From Taeniopygia guttata (Eukaryota > Chordata > Aves > Passeriformes > Estrildidae): DNA of 64,000 nt. The DNA lies in assembly GCF_048771995.1 (NCBI RefSeq), contig NC_133036.1, positions 17,453,001 to 17,517,000 of the forward strand, written 5' to 3'. Made by a program: the position numbers and the translations under genes. Positions 44,481 to 57,000 of this stretch are shown in pieces. The notes beneath the pieces were generated by a model. The model was not told the DNA's origin, did not search any database, and saw only the letters and a program-made list of their open reading frames with translations. Every line of letters begins with the position of its first letter. Within the stretch, counting starts at the first letter, position 1.

Positions 44481-45479
44481 AATTCCATCATCTCCTGCAG
44501 CCAAATCAGCACCTCCCATTTAAAGACTGAAATCCCCTGACACAGCCACAAAATGAGACAGGCATGTCTTAGGCTCTGAGAGGACAGCACAGTGGGTAAA
44601 TTGGGAAGTAAAGATCCTTTTCCCATTGAACACAGCAATGGAAAAAAATCTATCAGTAAATATAATATTGCAGTGTAAAGCAGGCCTGACAGCAAGACCA
44701 AACTGTGCTTGTGTTTAATGGTCATTTATCTCTGCTAAGAAAAGGACTGACAGTTCTCTTTCCTTTTGACTTAGAGATCTAGTTCAAGTATTCGCAAGAG
44801 CCAAAAAACAGACTATCAGTGTACCAATGCAAGATGCCAAGGAAAACTCTTACTGAAATCAAAATAAGAAAAAGGAAAAATGAAAAAGCCACCCAACAAC
44901 ACAGAGTTAAGGAATGGGGTGAGGAATATTATATTTAAGAGACCAGAGTTATATTAATGTGAAGGTACTATGTAGTTGGTCTTTATCAATCAGACAAAGG
45001 CTGTATTGTCACCTTAGCTTCTTAGATACCCTATCCAATAATTAATTTATCTGATATGGGACAGCTATATTATCCCTGAATAAGATGATTTGTATAGATC
45101 TAAAAGCAAATGCCTCGGCAAAAGACAGGGTTGATCATTATTACAAAGCTCTTATTTTTCCTCTACTCTTAAGACTTGGGAAATTATTTATTTGACAATC
45201 TGAAAATAAAACTTGAGCTGTATTAGCATGTAGACTGCTCAATAAAAGGGAAAAAAGTGATAGAGAGGATTAATAAATTACATGCTAGAAATGGGAAACA
45301 AGATTAGAGGTGACGTTTTGGCAATGTCTTCCTCACAGTGAAGGAAAAAAAATGAAACAAGATTAGTTGGAGAGGAAGGAGGGAGTCAATCAGTAGGAAA
45401 AATGAATTTAGAAAAAGTGAGAAAGCCTGTGAAAAATGGAGGAGTTGATTGGGATAAAGGGTGCAATAAAAATTCTCCA
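44481..45479. other. Unannotated AT-rich stretch
   Basis: No gene or repeat was recognised between the CR1 end and the GC-rich patch that begins at about 45480. Confidence 0.5.
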
Positions 45480-45832
45480 TGTCAAGGAGGGACATCACAG
45501 CTCTTCAAAGTTAAACCCTCAGTGAAACAGGGGGGAGAAGTGGGCTGGGGATACTGGGCTGGTGGCACAGAGCCCAAGGGAGGGGACAGCAGTGAAAACT
45601 GGGGCTGTTCCTGTGCTGCTGAGGCAAGAGCAGTGAGTTCCCCAAGGCTGGGTCCATTTCCCAGCCCTCCTGTGCTGCCAGGGCACAGGCTCACACAAAC
45701 ACAACCACAGCAGCCCGTGTGCATTCCCAGCCAGAGGCCAGGCTGGATTTTCAGTTTGTTTTCATGGCTCACCATTGATAGATTACATCCTACTGCACAT
45801 CTCCAATCTGCATATCAGGCTTCCTCCAGCAC

Positions 45833-45846
45833 ATTACTATGGCAAC
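45833..45846 (-). promoter_or_regulatory. RFX X-box-like site
   Basis: On the minus strand GTTGCCATAGTAAT matches the X-box consensus GTYNCCATRGNAAC at 13 of 14 positions, with both half-sites and correct spacing. X-boxes bind RFX factors and occur in promoters and enhancers of ciliary and neuronal genes. Binding here is a prediction only. Confidence 0.55.
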
Positions 45847-46022
45847 ACCTTCTGGATCAGGGATATTGGACAGCACTGGCTCTTTCTGCTTTCAGCAGCG
45901 AGCCAAAGGAGGGCTCCAGCCTCGGGCTGCTCCTCTGCCAGCCAGTGGATCTCTTCTCCTTCAGCTTCCCCACCTCCACCACCAGGGCTTGGCTCCTCCA
46001 GCTTCCTCTCTCACTGTTAGGA

Positions 46023-46055
46023 TCTTTTTTTTCCCCCTTCCTCCCTCCCTTGTAG
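46023..46055 (+). other. Strong polypyrimidine tract ending in TAG (candidate 3' splice acceptor)
   Basis: A run of almost pure pyrimidines (T8 C5, then CTTCCTCCCTCCCTTG) ends in TAG at 46053-46055, matching an acceptor site. The downstream sequence has stops in all frames soon after, so any exon would be non-coding. No paired donor was identified. Confidence 0.3.
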
Positions 46056-46080
46056 TGGCTGCTTGAAACCTGTCCTAGGG

Positions 46081-47581
46081 ATGAGCACATAGGCAGTTTA
46101 AGAAGCTGCACTTCAACTGCTAGACCCAGATTATCATCTGAAACTGATAAATTTGCATGCCAGATGTGCTGTGAACAGGCGTGAGATCAAGACCAAAATA
46201 TTTCATAGCTATAAAAATAAACCTTCTTGGGACAAGTGTGGGAAGAGCTACTATTTGGTCACTCTTCAGTGTCAGTTTTAGTCCCTGATTGTCTCAGGAC
46301 AATCTCAGTTGTCTCAGATTGTCTCAGTCGGTCATCCATGGCATCCTAAGGGAAAAAGAAAAAAAAGTAAGAAGAAAAAAAATAAGAACTAAAAAGCCCT
46401 TTGAGTTGATCCTATTCAAATTTACAGGAACCATTCCACTACAACCCTGGTTGGGCCTTCCACAAAGATCTGACATGTGCTCATTGAATGTGGGATCCTG
46501 CTGGAATTCATCTCTGTGTGAGCAATCGTCTGAACAAAATTATTCCTCCTGACAAAAGCACATCTCAGTTCCTTTGCAGGTATCAGTAAAATGCCCATTA
46601 TACTTTCTTGCATTCTTCTGCAAGACACAGATCTCAGAAGATGTATTCTGTATGCAGGAGCAATTACCATCTTCTAAAATGCTCATGTTCCAACAGCAGT
46701 TCTTCCAGGGCAGCTAAGAAACAAGGCAGATGATTTCCCCCTGTAATTTAAAAAGCAGGATTTAACAAGTAAGAGGCTTCCATGCCTTACAAATGTTGAC
46801 TTTTGGAATCACAATTCTTGTAACTTCAACTTCACAGAAGAGTTACATCAATTTGTCAATGAAATTGAGAGTAGTTAATGTATAAAAGGTAAATTTTTAT
46901 GTCCTAAATCAGCTGGAATATTATAATGCTGAAATATTTTTTGACCTTGAGCATTTGAAATGAATGCATGGTTTGCTAATGGTCTTAATGGGGCACAATG
47001 TCACCTAAACACAAGATGCATGTAGATGTCCAGTATTTTCATTTATTGCCAGCCTATTAACATCATTATATTTTTCAAGAGTATTTTATTTTGAAAGATA
47101 ATTTTTTTCCTAGATTGTATCACTACCTACTGTTAATTAGGATGAGAGACAAATTCAAATTTGCCTTTATTTTTCTTTCTCAAGAAGTGTTCTTTATTCT
47201 CTATTAATTTCCCACAGAGAATTTTTTTTTAATAATGAAGAGGCTTTGTTTTAGAGTTTGTAATCTCCTGGACAGACTTTACAATGATGAAATATAAGTG
47301 TCTTTTCTACAATATCCTGCTGTGTTTGGAAAGCTTCACATCAGGCAAGGGGTTAAGTAAATCTCCAGTTCCCTGGGGGTCAGTTTGCAGAACATGCAGG
47401 TCCATACATTGTTTAATCTCTTAAAACTCTGCAAATGGAGCTTATCCCCTTGGCCTACTTGCTCTTTAAAATGGTGGCAAAACCATTCTAAAATAAGAGC
47501 AACAGTTCGGCAGGGGAGATGTCAGGCAGCCCCTAACCAAATGCCAGAAATAAATAAATAAATGCCCAGAAGTTTTTGTTG
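46081..47581. other. Unannotated AT-rich stretch
   Basis: No gene was recognised. A perfect octamer ATTTGCAT lies at 46151-46158. A GTCTCA-rich imperfect repeat (GATTGTCTCAG, GTTGTCTCAG) lies at about 46286-46328. The rest shows nothing I can name. Confidence 0.45.
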
Positions 47582-47716
47582 GATGATTGAATCAGAAACC
47601 CTCGTTTGGGTTGGCAGGGACCTTAAATCTCATCCCATTCCCTCCCCTGCCACGGCAGGGTCACCTCCCCTTAGCCCATCCAACCTGGCCTTGGACACCT
47701 TCACTTCCACACCTCT
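47582..47716 (-). mobile_element. CR1 LINE 3' end
   Basis: The plus strand reads GATTGAATCAGAAACCCTCG, then TTTGGGTTGGCAGGGACCTT, CTGCCACGGCAGGGTCACCT and CCATCCAACCTGGCCTTGGA. Each is the reverse complement of a CR1 3' landmark, in correct order. It is 5'-truncated after about 135 bases. Confidence 0.9.
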
Positions 47717-50700
47717 GATCTGCCATCAAAGCTCTGTTGCACACCTACAAATTCACCATTGTTTAAAGAGGTTCCCAAGAGAATAATTCCTCAGTTTTTA
47801 GTCCATCTTGATGAACGACCTTAAGGCAAGACTCAGCACTGAAAGCTGACAAAACTTTTGTTATAGAACACATAAGAAATACACTTCAGTCTCGACATCA
47901 CCCCTTGAAGGCTTTAAGTTATCAAAACACAATCAGAGATTCCCAATTTCAACCCTGTGTGGCTGGACATTTAACCATGCACTGAGTGCACATGCATTAG
48001 CTGAGTGACTCTCACACTTGTATCAAGAAGTTTTGAAGACACTGGGCCAGTTTTTTTTCTTTTGCTGACCCTAAAAAATCTTATTACTTACAGTGATCCA
48101 GCCAAAAATGCACTTGATATAGTGTTGAGTTCACACCCGGAATGAAGAGCTCAGTGCTGTGCTCTGCAGGTAACAGTGTTGTACAAATCAGATGTTAAAT
48201 TCCAAACCTGTGAGATGCAAGGGAGAAGGTTTCTTTTGGAAAGGTACAGCAGGAAATGTTTAGCATTTTGTGTATTGTGGAGATAAAAATATATAGATAT
48301 TATATACAGAATTATATAGATATTATATACAAATATACAGAATTAAAAGTAATGAAGGAAAAAATTGGCAGGAAGAACAAATGATTTGAAAAAGACATAG
48401 GACCAAACACGAAAGTTAATGACCACACTTTTCAGTCACTTTGATATAAATTCTGAAGACTAAGGAATTACTAAAATATGGCATGGCAGTAGAAGTGCAA
48501 TTTGTACACAATGTAATAAAGAAGAAAAATTAAAAGAGAATCAATGAAATTTGGCAGAAAGCCAGACGTGATGAACCTACTGGTTAAAAATGGCCCCATT
48601 ATTTTCATTTTTTATCTTAAAAGTGGAAGATTTCTAAGTGAGGTATTGAATTGGATATTTAGAAAAGTCATATAAGTGTTGGATAAAAGGAAATTGGATG
48701 AAGAAGAAATGAAGGAAGAAGATGCGGAAGAAAAATTGTTTCTGAACATTAATGCTATGTCCTAGAGGGTAGTACATAGCAGGACATCCAGCAGCAAGCA
48801 CTGTAATGAAATCTCTAAATGTAAAAAGCAATCAAAGCTTGAGCTAAAACACTCACAAACACAGGGGTACATAAGAGTAAATGAAGTTAAAAGACTGTAA
48901 CAATGATGAAAGAAAAGGGAATGGGCTAGAATTGTATTTGAAATGGGGTTTAGAATATGTATAAGAAAATAAAAGATGTTTACAAGGGTTTGGAGGAGTA
49001 CTGTAGCAGGGAAAAGACATACAGAACACAAAATAAATTATTTTGCCAGGGGATAACACTAAAATAAAATAAAATTGTATTAAAAATGCCAGAGAGATAT
49101 CAAAGGGAATCAGTTTCATATAAAAGAGGATCAAGAAATAACAGTACCTGAAGATTGACACAGCTTTAGAGTGAGCAGAGCTGTCCCATATTTCCATCTA
49201 AAATGGCACTGGGTCAGGTAAGACTCTCAGAGAGCTGCACAGATGAAACTACTTGAGAAAATAATTATAAGGACCCCAACATCAATATTCTAGGAGAGAG
49301 CCTGGTGAAATTCGCTCCTGTGTGGAGGATCTTTGCAAGTTCCTGGCAGTATTTAAATTTCAAGTTTAGTAATTAGAGTTCTCCAACTCTCATAATAGAA
49401 CTCAGGAGAAATGATGAATACTATGAACAGCCAGGACTTAAAATTTGCAGAGATGACACAATTTCATAGGATGTTCAAGATGACAGAACAATTTCTGGCC
49501 GTGTGATTACTCAAAGCTGAATGAAGGCACATCACACAACACAAAGTGAAATGACACAGGGTTGGAAAGAATTACTTAAGCATCTTCTACTCATTGCTAA
49601 GTTCTAAATTAACTTCTTACAATAAAAAGCAACAAAAGAATCTCATTAATTTTGGACTCTTCAATGGAAATTTATTACAAAGAAGAGAGAACGATTCTAC
49701 AATTTCCCTAAATTGCTGCACATTGAGAGAGAGGAGCTGTAAAGACATGGTGCATGTGTGTGCATGTATTTGTGATTATTGCCAGTCTCCTTTGCAAAAT
49801 TAGTTTGTAATGTGATTAATAATACATGGTCAGATGCACTTTGTATCCAGCTGAATGCTATAAAGCATGGAAAATGGGAAGTGGAGAAGGTGATGGAGTA
49901 AAACAAAAAATCTGGTCAGATAAAGCATCTCACTTATTTCTTATTCTTTATTCTCTGAACATTGCAAATAGCCTTTAGAATCCCTCAGGTGTGAGGAACT
50001 AGATCAGATGAGCGAAAAAAAAGCAGAGAGAACAGTAAGTCACAACCACTCCTAGAGCTGCACCAAACCTGTAATTACACAACAGACTTCCAGCCAAGGT
50101 TCCAAAACCTATTGGAAGGCAAAGTAATTGGGATCCAAAAAATCTGACATGGGGAGGAGATTCAGGGTTCCAAAAAAATGATTATCCAAAGGCAGCTTAG
50201 GTGCAAACCTCTGTGCCCTCCCAGCTCCTCAGCAGGGCCCTGGGAAGACACAGCCAAGCTCTTTGTTAAAGCTGAGCACTCCTAGGTGCTGACCATGGAA
50301 TCTAGGGGGGAGAGCAAACAGAGATACCATAATATTCAAATTGGGTTGTATTAAAAATGAGAAATGAATGGGGGAAAGCTCTGTATGCTCATTACAGCAA
50401 TGGCTCCCTGGCGGTGTCCCTGCTAGAAAAGCACTTGTCCCCTTCTGCGGGGTGTGAGGGCACTGCCAGAGGAAACTCATGCCTCTGATATTTAATTTGC
50501 TGCATGACAGAATGCTCTGGAAAACAAAATGAAGCCTTTGCTTCTCTAAATAATCTTCCCGCCCCCACTGCAGTCATTGTCTTTGTAATATTTTATGGCT
50601 TGTCATATAACACTCTGGGATATTGTCCTACAGAGGATGTGACTACACTGCTGAAATGAAATACCTGTGTGGTGTTCCTTGCCCACAGAACCACTGGAGC

Positions 50701-51805
50701 AGTGGAAGATGAGGCTTTGTGCATTTCTTAGCATTTTATTTTGATTTTTTTTCTATTTTTGTAATAAAGAGAAAAAAAAAAAAAGGAAGCAAAGAAAACA
50801 AGCTTCACATAGATTTAGTACTTCAGGGAGAAGAATATAGCTATTCCATCTATTTTATAAATGCAAATATGCTTATAACATTGATCTCAACAGTGTAAAT
50901 CAATAATATCCAGAGTTTCCCTGTCCCCCACAGATTGTCTGCAAATTATAAATGGTGGTTACAAAAGTATAATCATTATGAAATATTTTCAGATCTCATA
51001 TTCTACTCATGTTATAATTCAAAAAAGGAACAGATATCTTGGAAGTTAGAGTTTTGATGTTTTAATGAGTGCACTATGTTTTTTCTAGTGAAGCACAACC
51101 AATTAAATTGAGCATCCAATCTTTTGCTGAAGGAACAGTCTGCAGCTTCCAAATGACTGCAATTCTCTCTTTTGCCATTATAGGAAAATATTTTAATCCT
51201 GTCACCAGGCTCAGTGCACTGAGAAGCCTGAAGCAGCTGACAGATAACGTAAGTAATATTCAATATAATCAGATTGGGCTGTGCATCCAGCACAAGGAGC
51301 CATTGGGAGACACAAGGAAATGCGAGATCACATCTTGGAATTCCATCTTTTACTGTGGGGTAAAAAAACAGTTTTTCTCACCTTTTCCAGAACTTCAGTA
51401 CTGATCAAAATTAGCCTTTTGGAAGTGTTTCCAGATTCTTAACTGTGTTTGCTGAAAACCCTGCTTACTAAATATTTTAGAAACCCAACAGTCCCTAGAG
51501 AACGTCACTGCTAGAAAATCTGACACACTGGATGCCAGATAACGCAGACTTAGAGCTTAGCTAAGAATCTTGAGCATCTAAATTTTGGACTGTATTGAAT
51601 TTAGGACTGATTTATCTGGTCTCCTAAAGAAAGACTGGAAGACCAAGAGTCTACACCACTCCAAGCTTCATCCACTTCTCCTATTCACCTCCCTCAGATT
51701 CTGGAAAGAAGGAAAGATGAGGTCACGTTTCTTCTTTTTGCTTTTTGTGATCCATATCTGGATCCAGCAATGGGCCAGCAAAACACCCAGATCATTAAAA
51801 ATATA
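47717..51805. other. Unannotated AT-rich stretch
   Basis: No gene or interspersed repeat was recognised. A short AT tandem repeat lies at 48291-48344. Frames of up to 114 codons (48853-49197, -) are rich in F, Y, S and L, as expected from AT-rich chance frames. A region at about 50490-50600 carries TATTTAATTTGC and CTTTGTAAT motifs without further support. Confidence 0.5.
48291..48344 (+). repeat. Two-unit AT-rich tandem repeat
   Basis: The unit ATATAGATATTATATACA, followed by GAATT, occurs twice. The second copy has an eight-base AAATATAC-type insertion before its AGAATT end. Confidence 0.85.
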
Positions 51806-52325
51806 GAATCACAAAATGACTTGAGTTGGAAGGGATCTTAAAGATGATCTCATTCCATGGCAGGGTCACCTCCCACTGTCCCAGGCTGCTCCAGCCCCAG
51901 TGTCCAACCTGGCCTTGGGCACTGCCAGGGATCCAGGGGCAGCCACAGCTGCTCTGGGCACCTGGGCCAGGGCCTGCCCACCCTGCCAGGGAACAATTGC
52001 TTCCTAAGATCCTATCAAACCTTATTCTCTGTCAGTAGGAAGCCATTGCCTCTTGTCCTGTCACTCCAGGCCCATGGAAATTGTCTCTCTCCGTCCTTCT
52101 CTGAGCTCTCTTCAGGCCCTGCAAGGCCACCCTGAGCTCAGCCCAAAGCTCCTCCTGTGCAGGTGAGCGATGCCAGCTGTGCCAGCCTTTCCTCCCAGCA
52201 GAGCTGCTCCATCCTCTGCTCCTGCTGTGCCTCCTCTGGGCTCTCTCAGCAGCTCCAGGTCCCTCCTGTGCTGGCCAGGCTGGGGCAGCTCTGCAGGGGC
52301 GTCTCACCTGATTGGGGCAGAATAT
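51806..52325 (-). mobile_element. CR1 LINE, about 520 bp of 3' region
   Basis: The plus strand starts with the tail 'atagaatcacaaaatgacttgagttggaagggatcttaaag'. It passes through TGGCCTTGGGCACTGCCAGG, AGGAAGCCATTGCCTCTTGTCCTGTCACTCC and CTGAGCTCAGCCCAAAGCTC, and ends near GGGGCGTCTCACCTGATTGG. These are reverse complements of successive CR1 landmarks, including the GGACAAGAGGCAATGG motif and the region of the ORF2 end. It is one of the longest CR1 copies here. Frames of up to 92 codons on both strands are repeat-derived. Confidence 0.93.
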
Positions 52326-53947
52326 TGTTAGTAAGAACTCAGGCTCTTGTCAGGCAGAGATAGATACACTTTAGAAAGTGATTAGCAGATACTATAAAGA
52401 TCAGTGTAAATAAAATATCTCAGTGAGAAGCATAATTAGTTGATGTGTTCATAGCAGACCCTGAGCAGTAAGTCTTTTGCCTGTTTATTCATAGGCAATA
52501 CTGAAAGCATTGGACACTTATTTCTCCACCGTTAAATGCTCTGGTTTAGTCTCTGCCATTTAAAATAAGAGTAGTTTGAAATCTTCCTTGTGCTGTAGAG
52601 AATGGAGCTATGGGAAGGTTATTACAGTGCTAATAAATAAGACCAGTAATTTTACCACTTGGTTGGCAGAGCTTGGACATTATCAAACACTTTCTCGCTG
52701 TCTGCTTTACAGTTAAGCCACATACAAGTTTCAAGTTAAGAGGAATACTTTTATTTTTCCAGAAAGACAGCTAGCCAGTTATTTTCTGACTTCTGAAACC
52801 ACACAGAAGATAGAAAGTTTTGGAAGATGTTGAAGGCAGACATGAGCCTGAGGACAGACTCCATCAATAACTCAGGAAACAGATGTTACAGTGTTTGTTT
52901 AGGCTTGCCAAACTAGTCTGAATTTTTTTTCTATTTTGGTTTGAGAACTTCTTTTCCATGTTCACGTATTTATTTTTGTTGAAAAGCTTTACATTTCTGT
53001 GAGGGGAAAAAGAAAACCAACCACAAGATCACACCTAAAACACCTGTGTGTTTGCTTTGCTACACCCAGAGATGACACCAGCTTTATGCTGCTGCTCTTT
53101 GGGCATTTATTGCAATATTTGAGAGCTGCTGGTGCTTTTTAATGAAGCTGTTCTCCCAGTAAGCCCCTGGGAAGGGAAATGCTATGATAGCCAGTTTACA
53201 GGCAGAGAGCTAAAGCACACAGGGACACAGCACAGAGCAGAACAGGGTCTTGAAATCACCTTTCAAATTGTTGAACTTCTGTCTGAGGTACTTCCCAGTC
53301 CTTTCTGTTCCTCTGACCCCCCTGTGCCCCCTTCCCACAGCCAGCTCCCAGCACCAGGGCCTCTGCTCCATCATGTTCTCCAGCTCATTTTCCTCTGGGC
53401 GTGAGACCACTGAATCATTTAAATCATCTGGGACTTCCCAGAGAGTTAAATGGAAGAAGGCACATTCTGAGTGCAACCATTCCTGACACACCAGCCTGCC
53501 AGACACTCAGCCTCTTAGAGGGGATACAGGAAGTGGGATGGAAAAAAAACCCCTGAAATTACAGAAATGGGTTTCAGAAGTGTCACAGAGAGGGTTTTCC
53601 ATGTTTTTTGGACTCTTCACAGAGCTAAACAAAGGATTCCTGGGAATATGCTTGATATTTTAAACCCTCTTTTCACTTGATTCACTATGGCAGCTGGAGA
53701 AATTTTCTCTGTGTAAAGGCACTTACTAATGTTCTAAACTTGGGTAAATATCTGTAAATATGCCAATATAATGATAGCATATGAGCAATATACTATTAAG
53801 TTATACACCATATATATTACATGACACTATAGAAATACATATGCCAACATAAAAATAGAAGAGGATCTCAGCCCTGAGGTTTTGGGTACAGCTTGCACTT
53901 TATCTCTGAGGAAAATAATAGCTTCTTTTTTAAAACATGACAAAGGA
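52326..53947. other. Unannotated stretch
   Basis: No gene or repeat was recognised. A GC-moderate patch at about 53270-53410 has frames of up to 98 codons on both strands and no domain. Confidence 0.5.
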
Positions 53948-54042
53948 CATGGTGGGATTCTTGGGGTGTCCTGTGAAGGGACAGGAGCTGGACTTGGATG
54001 ATCCATGTGGCTCCCCTCCAACTTGGAATATTCTATGATTTA
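53948..54042 (+). mobile_element. CR1 LINE extreme 3' end, diverged
   Basis: GGAGCTGGACTTGGATGATC, 'catgtggctcccctccaacttgg' and the tail AATATTCTATGATTT reproduce the CR1 terminal block of the type GGACTCGATGATCC...GGGTCCCTTCCAACT...ATTCTATGATT. It is short and moderately decayed. Confidence 0.85.
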
Positions 54043-57000
54043 ATTGTCAGCTGACTCTAATTCTCCATCAAACAATGTTCTTGCTTCATAATCCCTCTGA
54101 AAACTTCCCTTGTGTTTTATACGAACAGCTAATAATTTGCCTTATTTAGTTTAGATGAAATAAATAATTTCACATCCACTTCTCATATAATAAGGTTGGC
54201 CACAGCCTGTTTTTTCTCTTCAGCTTGTGTGTTTTTATTTGGAGCAAACATAAAAGAGCATTTTCTTGCCTGCTGAGCGTTCATTAAAACCACTCAAAAT
54301 CTTTGCAGCCATTAGGGTTCTCGCTATGTTCTGATCTTCCTGGCATATTGGTTTAGCTGCAAAAACAACCCTTTCTTCAAATGATAATAGTAAAGTTATT
54401 AACTGAAAGTTATGAAGAACAACTCTTCATCTAAAGACCTCAACTACTTGAAACAGTTTAATAAAATAACCAATCAAAAACTAGAAGAGCTCTGAAGAAG
54501 CAAGAGTAAGTCACTATCAAAATCCCATTCTTTCTCCCAGAAGTGCATTTCAAGCTGGGAAATCTCCTATGTGGAAATTTCTTATTTGTTCCTCATGGTG
54601 TTATGCACCTGCTCCTTGAGCTGGGACAGTTCTGACAGTGGCATTAATGATGAATAGAAACACCTTGTGGATAAATGGGGAGCTCCAGAGCTCTGGTGTT
54701 TCCAAAGAGGCACTATTAGAAGCAGGTAAGATCATTACATAACTAAACAAGAATATAATTTCCAAGTTTCCATTTGGAAGTTGTTTTCAAACTTTCAGTT
54801 CCTCTTCTACTGAAGCCTAAGAAATATTCCATTTGCAAGCTTATAATTTGATGTTCTTCTGGGCTGGGGGTCTGAGCAAAATTATTGGTGAGTTTTCCAG
54901 CACTCACACTGCTTGAGGATGTCTTCCTCTGCTGAGGAAATGCAGTGCTCACTGCAGCTGATGTTGCTGTGCTGCTCAAACGTGGTAAAGTCATAGAAAA
55001 AAGAAAATGAATATTATTGCTTACAATCAGGAAAGCGGATAAAAGTTCTCTCTCCCTACCTCACCTCTGCTCTGATTGGGTACTGCTGATTTCTTCTCAG
55101 AGAAAGAGTTAAGAACAATTATGATAAAATTACGGAAGTCATAACTTGAATGTCAAGACAGAAATATTGCGGTGCAGACCACTGTAATAAATGTTAAACT
55201 GTTGTCAAGAAAGAGCTAGATAAATTATATAATCCATTCTCCACATCTTACTGAGCATACAGAGCTGTAACTATTCTTCTATTAGGTCTGCCTAGGCTGA
55301 CAAATTGTATGCTAATGGATAAAATCTTAATCACAGAAATAAGGGCATGAAAATCATTCAGTTTAGCTAAGATGCTTCATAATTTTCAGTTACTCTTTCA
55401 CTTGTCTTAACTCATATTGGTAGTTCAGTCACACATCCCATCATCCCCTGAAAACTCAACAACCTCAGCAACTCCTCTGTAAAATTTTCGGTTTAACTCC
55501 AGTTTACTGTTGATGCCTCTCTGAAGAATTTTGTGCTACTGTACATTAAGGCCATCCTATAAAAACACAATTTATTTTACTACATTATAAAAGAATGCCA
55601 GTTATCCTGCCACATCTGTGTTATCTGTGGGGCCCTGTGGGAAATAGCAGTGCAATAGCAGGGAATATGTTACAGTTTGTTTGGAAGCATTTTTACAGTC
55701 ACCAGGTGAGCGAGTAATTGCTCACATGAAAACGGGGATCTCGGTGCCTTATCTCGAAGATGGGGATGACTGTGTGCACAGAGCATCAGCAACTGCTGTT
55801 GAATTCCCGTGGCCAATCTAGCAGGATAACTAAAGGAAATAAGTAATGGCAATGGAAGTTCCTGTTAGAAGTAAGCTGGGGAGTTTTCACCAGGAAAGGA
55901 CACTGTGAGCAGCCGAATCCGAGCGGTTTAATTCCGTTTGCAGACGTTGACCACGGCTCTGTACACGGGGGAGGCTGCAGAGATTTGAGCCCAGCCTTGC
56001 TCAGACAGATTCTGCTGGAGCCTGGCTACACCAACTGCAGAGCTGGGACACCTCCAATTTAGCAGGATTCCACAAAGTCATAATGTAAATTACCATAATC
56101 TTCTGGCTGGGATTTAATGAGAGAGATTGAGCAAGCCAAGTATCCCTTAATGAGGGGAGGCAAGAGCGCGTGAAACCGAGGAGTTTTTCCTGTTGAAAGT
56201 AAGATCTCATTCCTGACTTGGGAAGAGGTGAGTAGTACATTACAGGAAAATACTTTTTAGACTTTGAGGAGCTTTCTCTACCCCCTGCTGATCTGCCTAG
56301 TGGGGTTTTGCTCTCTCAGTGTCACTCTCTGAACTGCACAGTCTCCAGCTAGGAATGGAGAAGGACTTACTCCTTTCTTACCTGCTAACATTACATGCAC
56401 ACAGACTATTAGTGCTTGGCTTCAAGAGGGAGTGTGCTCTGCCAAAAACTTTTACTGTCTCAACTCATGGGCATGGAGGATCACATCTTTACTTGCAAGA
56501 CTGCCTGAATTTTCATAGTGAAAATAATCTAATGTAAAGCTAAAATTTAAATAAACAAAAAAAAGAAAATTTGCTTTGTGCTAAAGCATTTTGAAAAAAA
56601 CCCAAATTATATTCTTTCTCCTCTGAAGAAAAATACTTTCAAAAATAAAAGTGAACAGCTCAGACATACCCTGAAAAAGAGAATCTGTTGGAAAATGTCA
56701 GTTATCTTTGGGTGGAATTAATGGAGTTCACTCTGTCTCCCCCACATGCAATGACAACGCTCTAAAAAACAACTTACAACGTTATCTCCTGGCCACACAT
56801 TACTTTAAATGGCTCTTTGGTTGGTTGATTTTATTTCTTGTTTTAGGCAATTTTCAGGAAATCTTAAGCTTGCCTCCCATTTCCTAGTTCTAATTATTCT
56901 GCATACACTTGTGATATATCAAGAGCTCCATTTCCACAGCCCTGTGTTTTTAACGATGTGTTGTTCACAACTGGTGATCACCCTAAGGTTTGTAATGCTA

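Larger units (their letters stand above)
45480..46080. other. GC-rich patch with an open frame and regulatory-looking motifs
   Basis: A 217-codon plus frame (45402-46055) spans this patch but has no recognisable domain, no start context that stands out, and a low-complexity hydrophobic and proline-rich end driven by a pyrimidine tract. Opposite-strand frames of up to 97 codons also exist, so openness probably reflects composition. The patch holds an RFX X-box-like site (45833-45846) and a strong polypyrimidine tract followed by TAG (46023-46055). No CR1 or LTR landmark was found. It may be an enhancer or a non-coding exon. Confidence 0.4.

Noticed and set aside
45402-46055. 217-codon plus-strand frame as a possible gene
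   Set aside because: Composition-driven, ends in a pyrimidine-tract translation, no domain; opposite-strand frames are also open. Kept only as a GC-rich patch.
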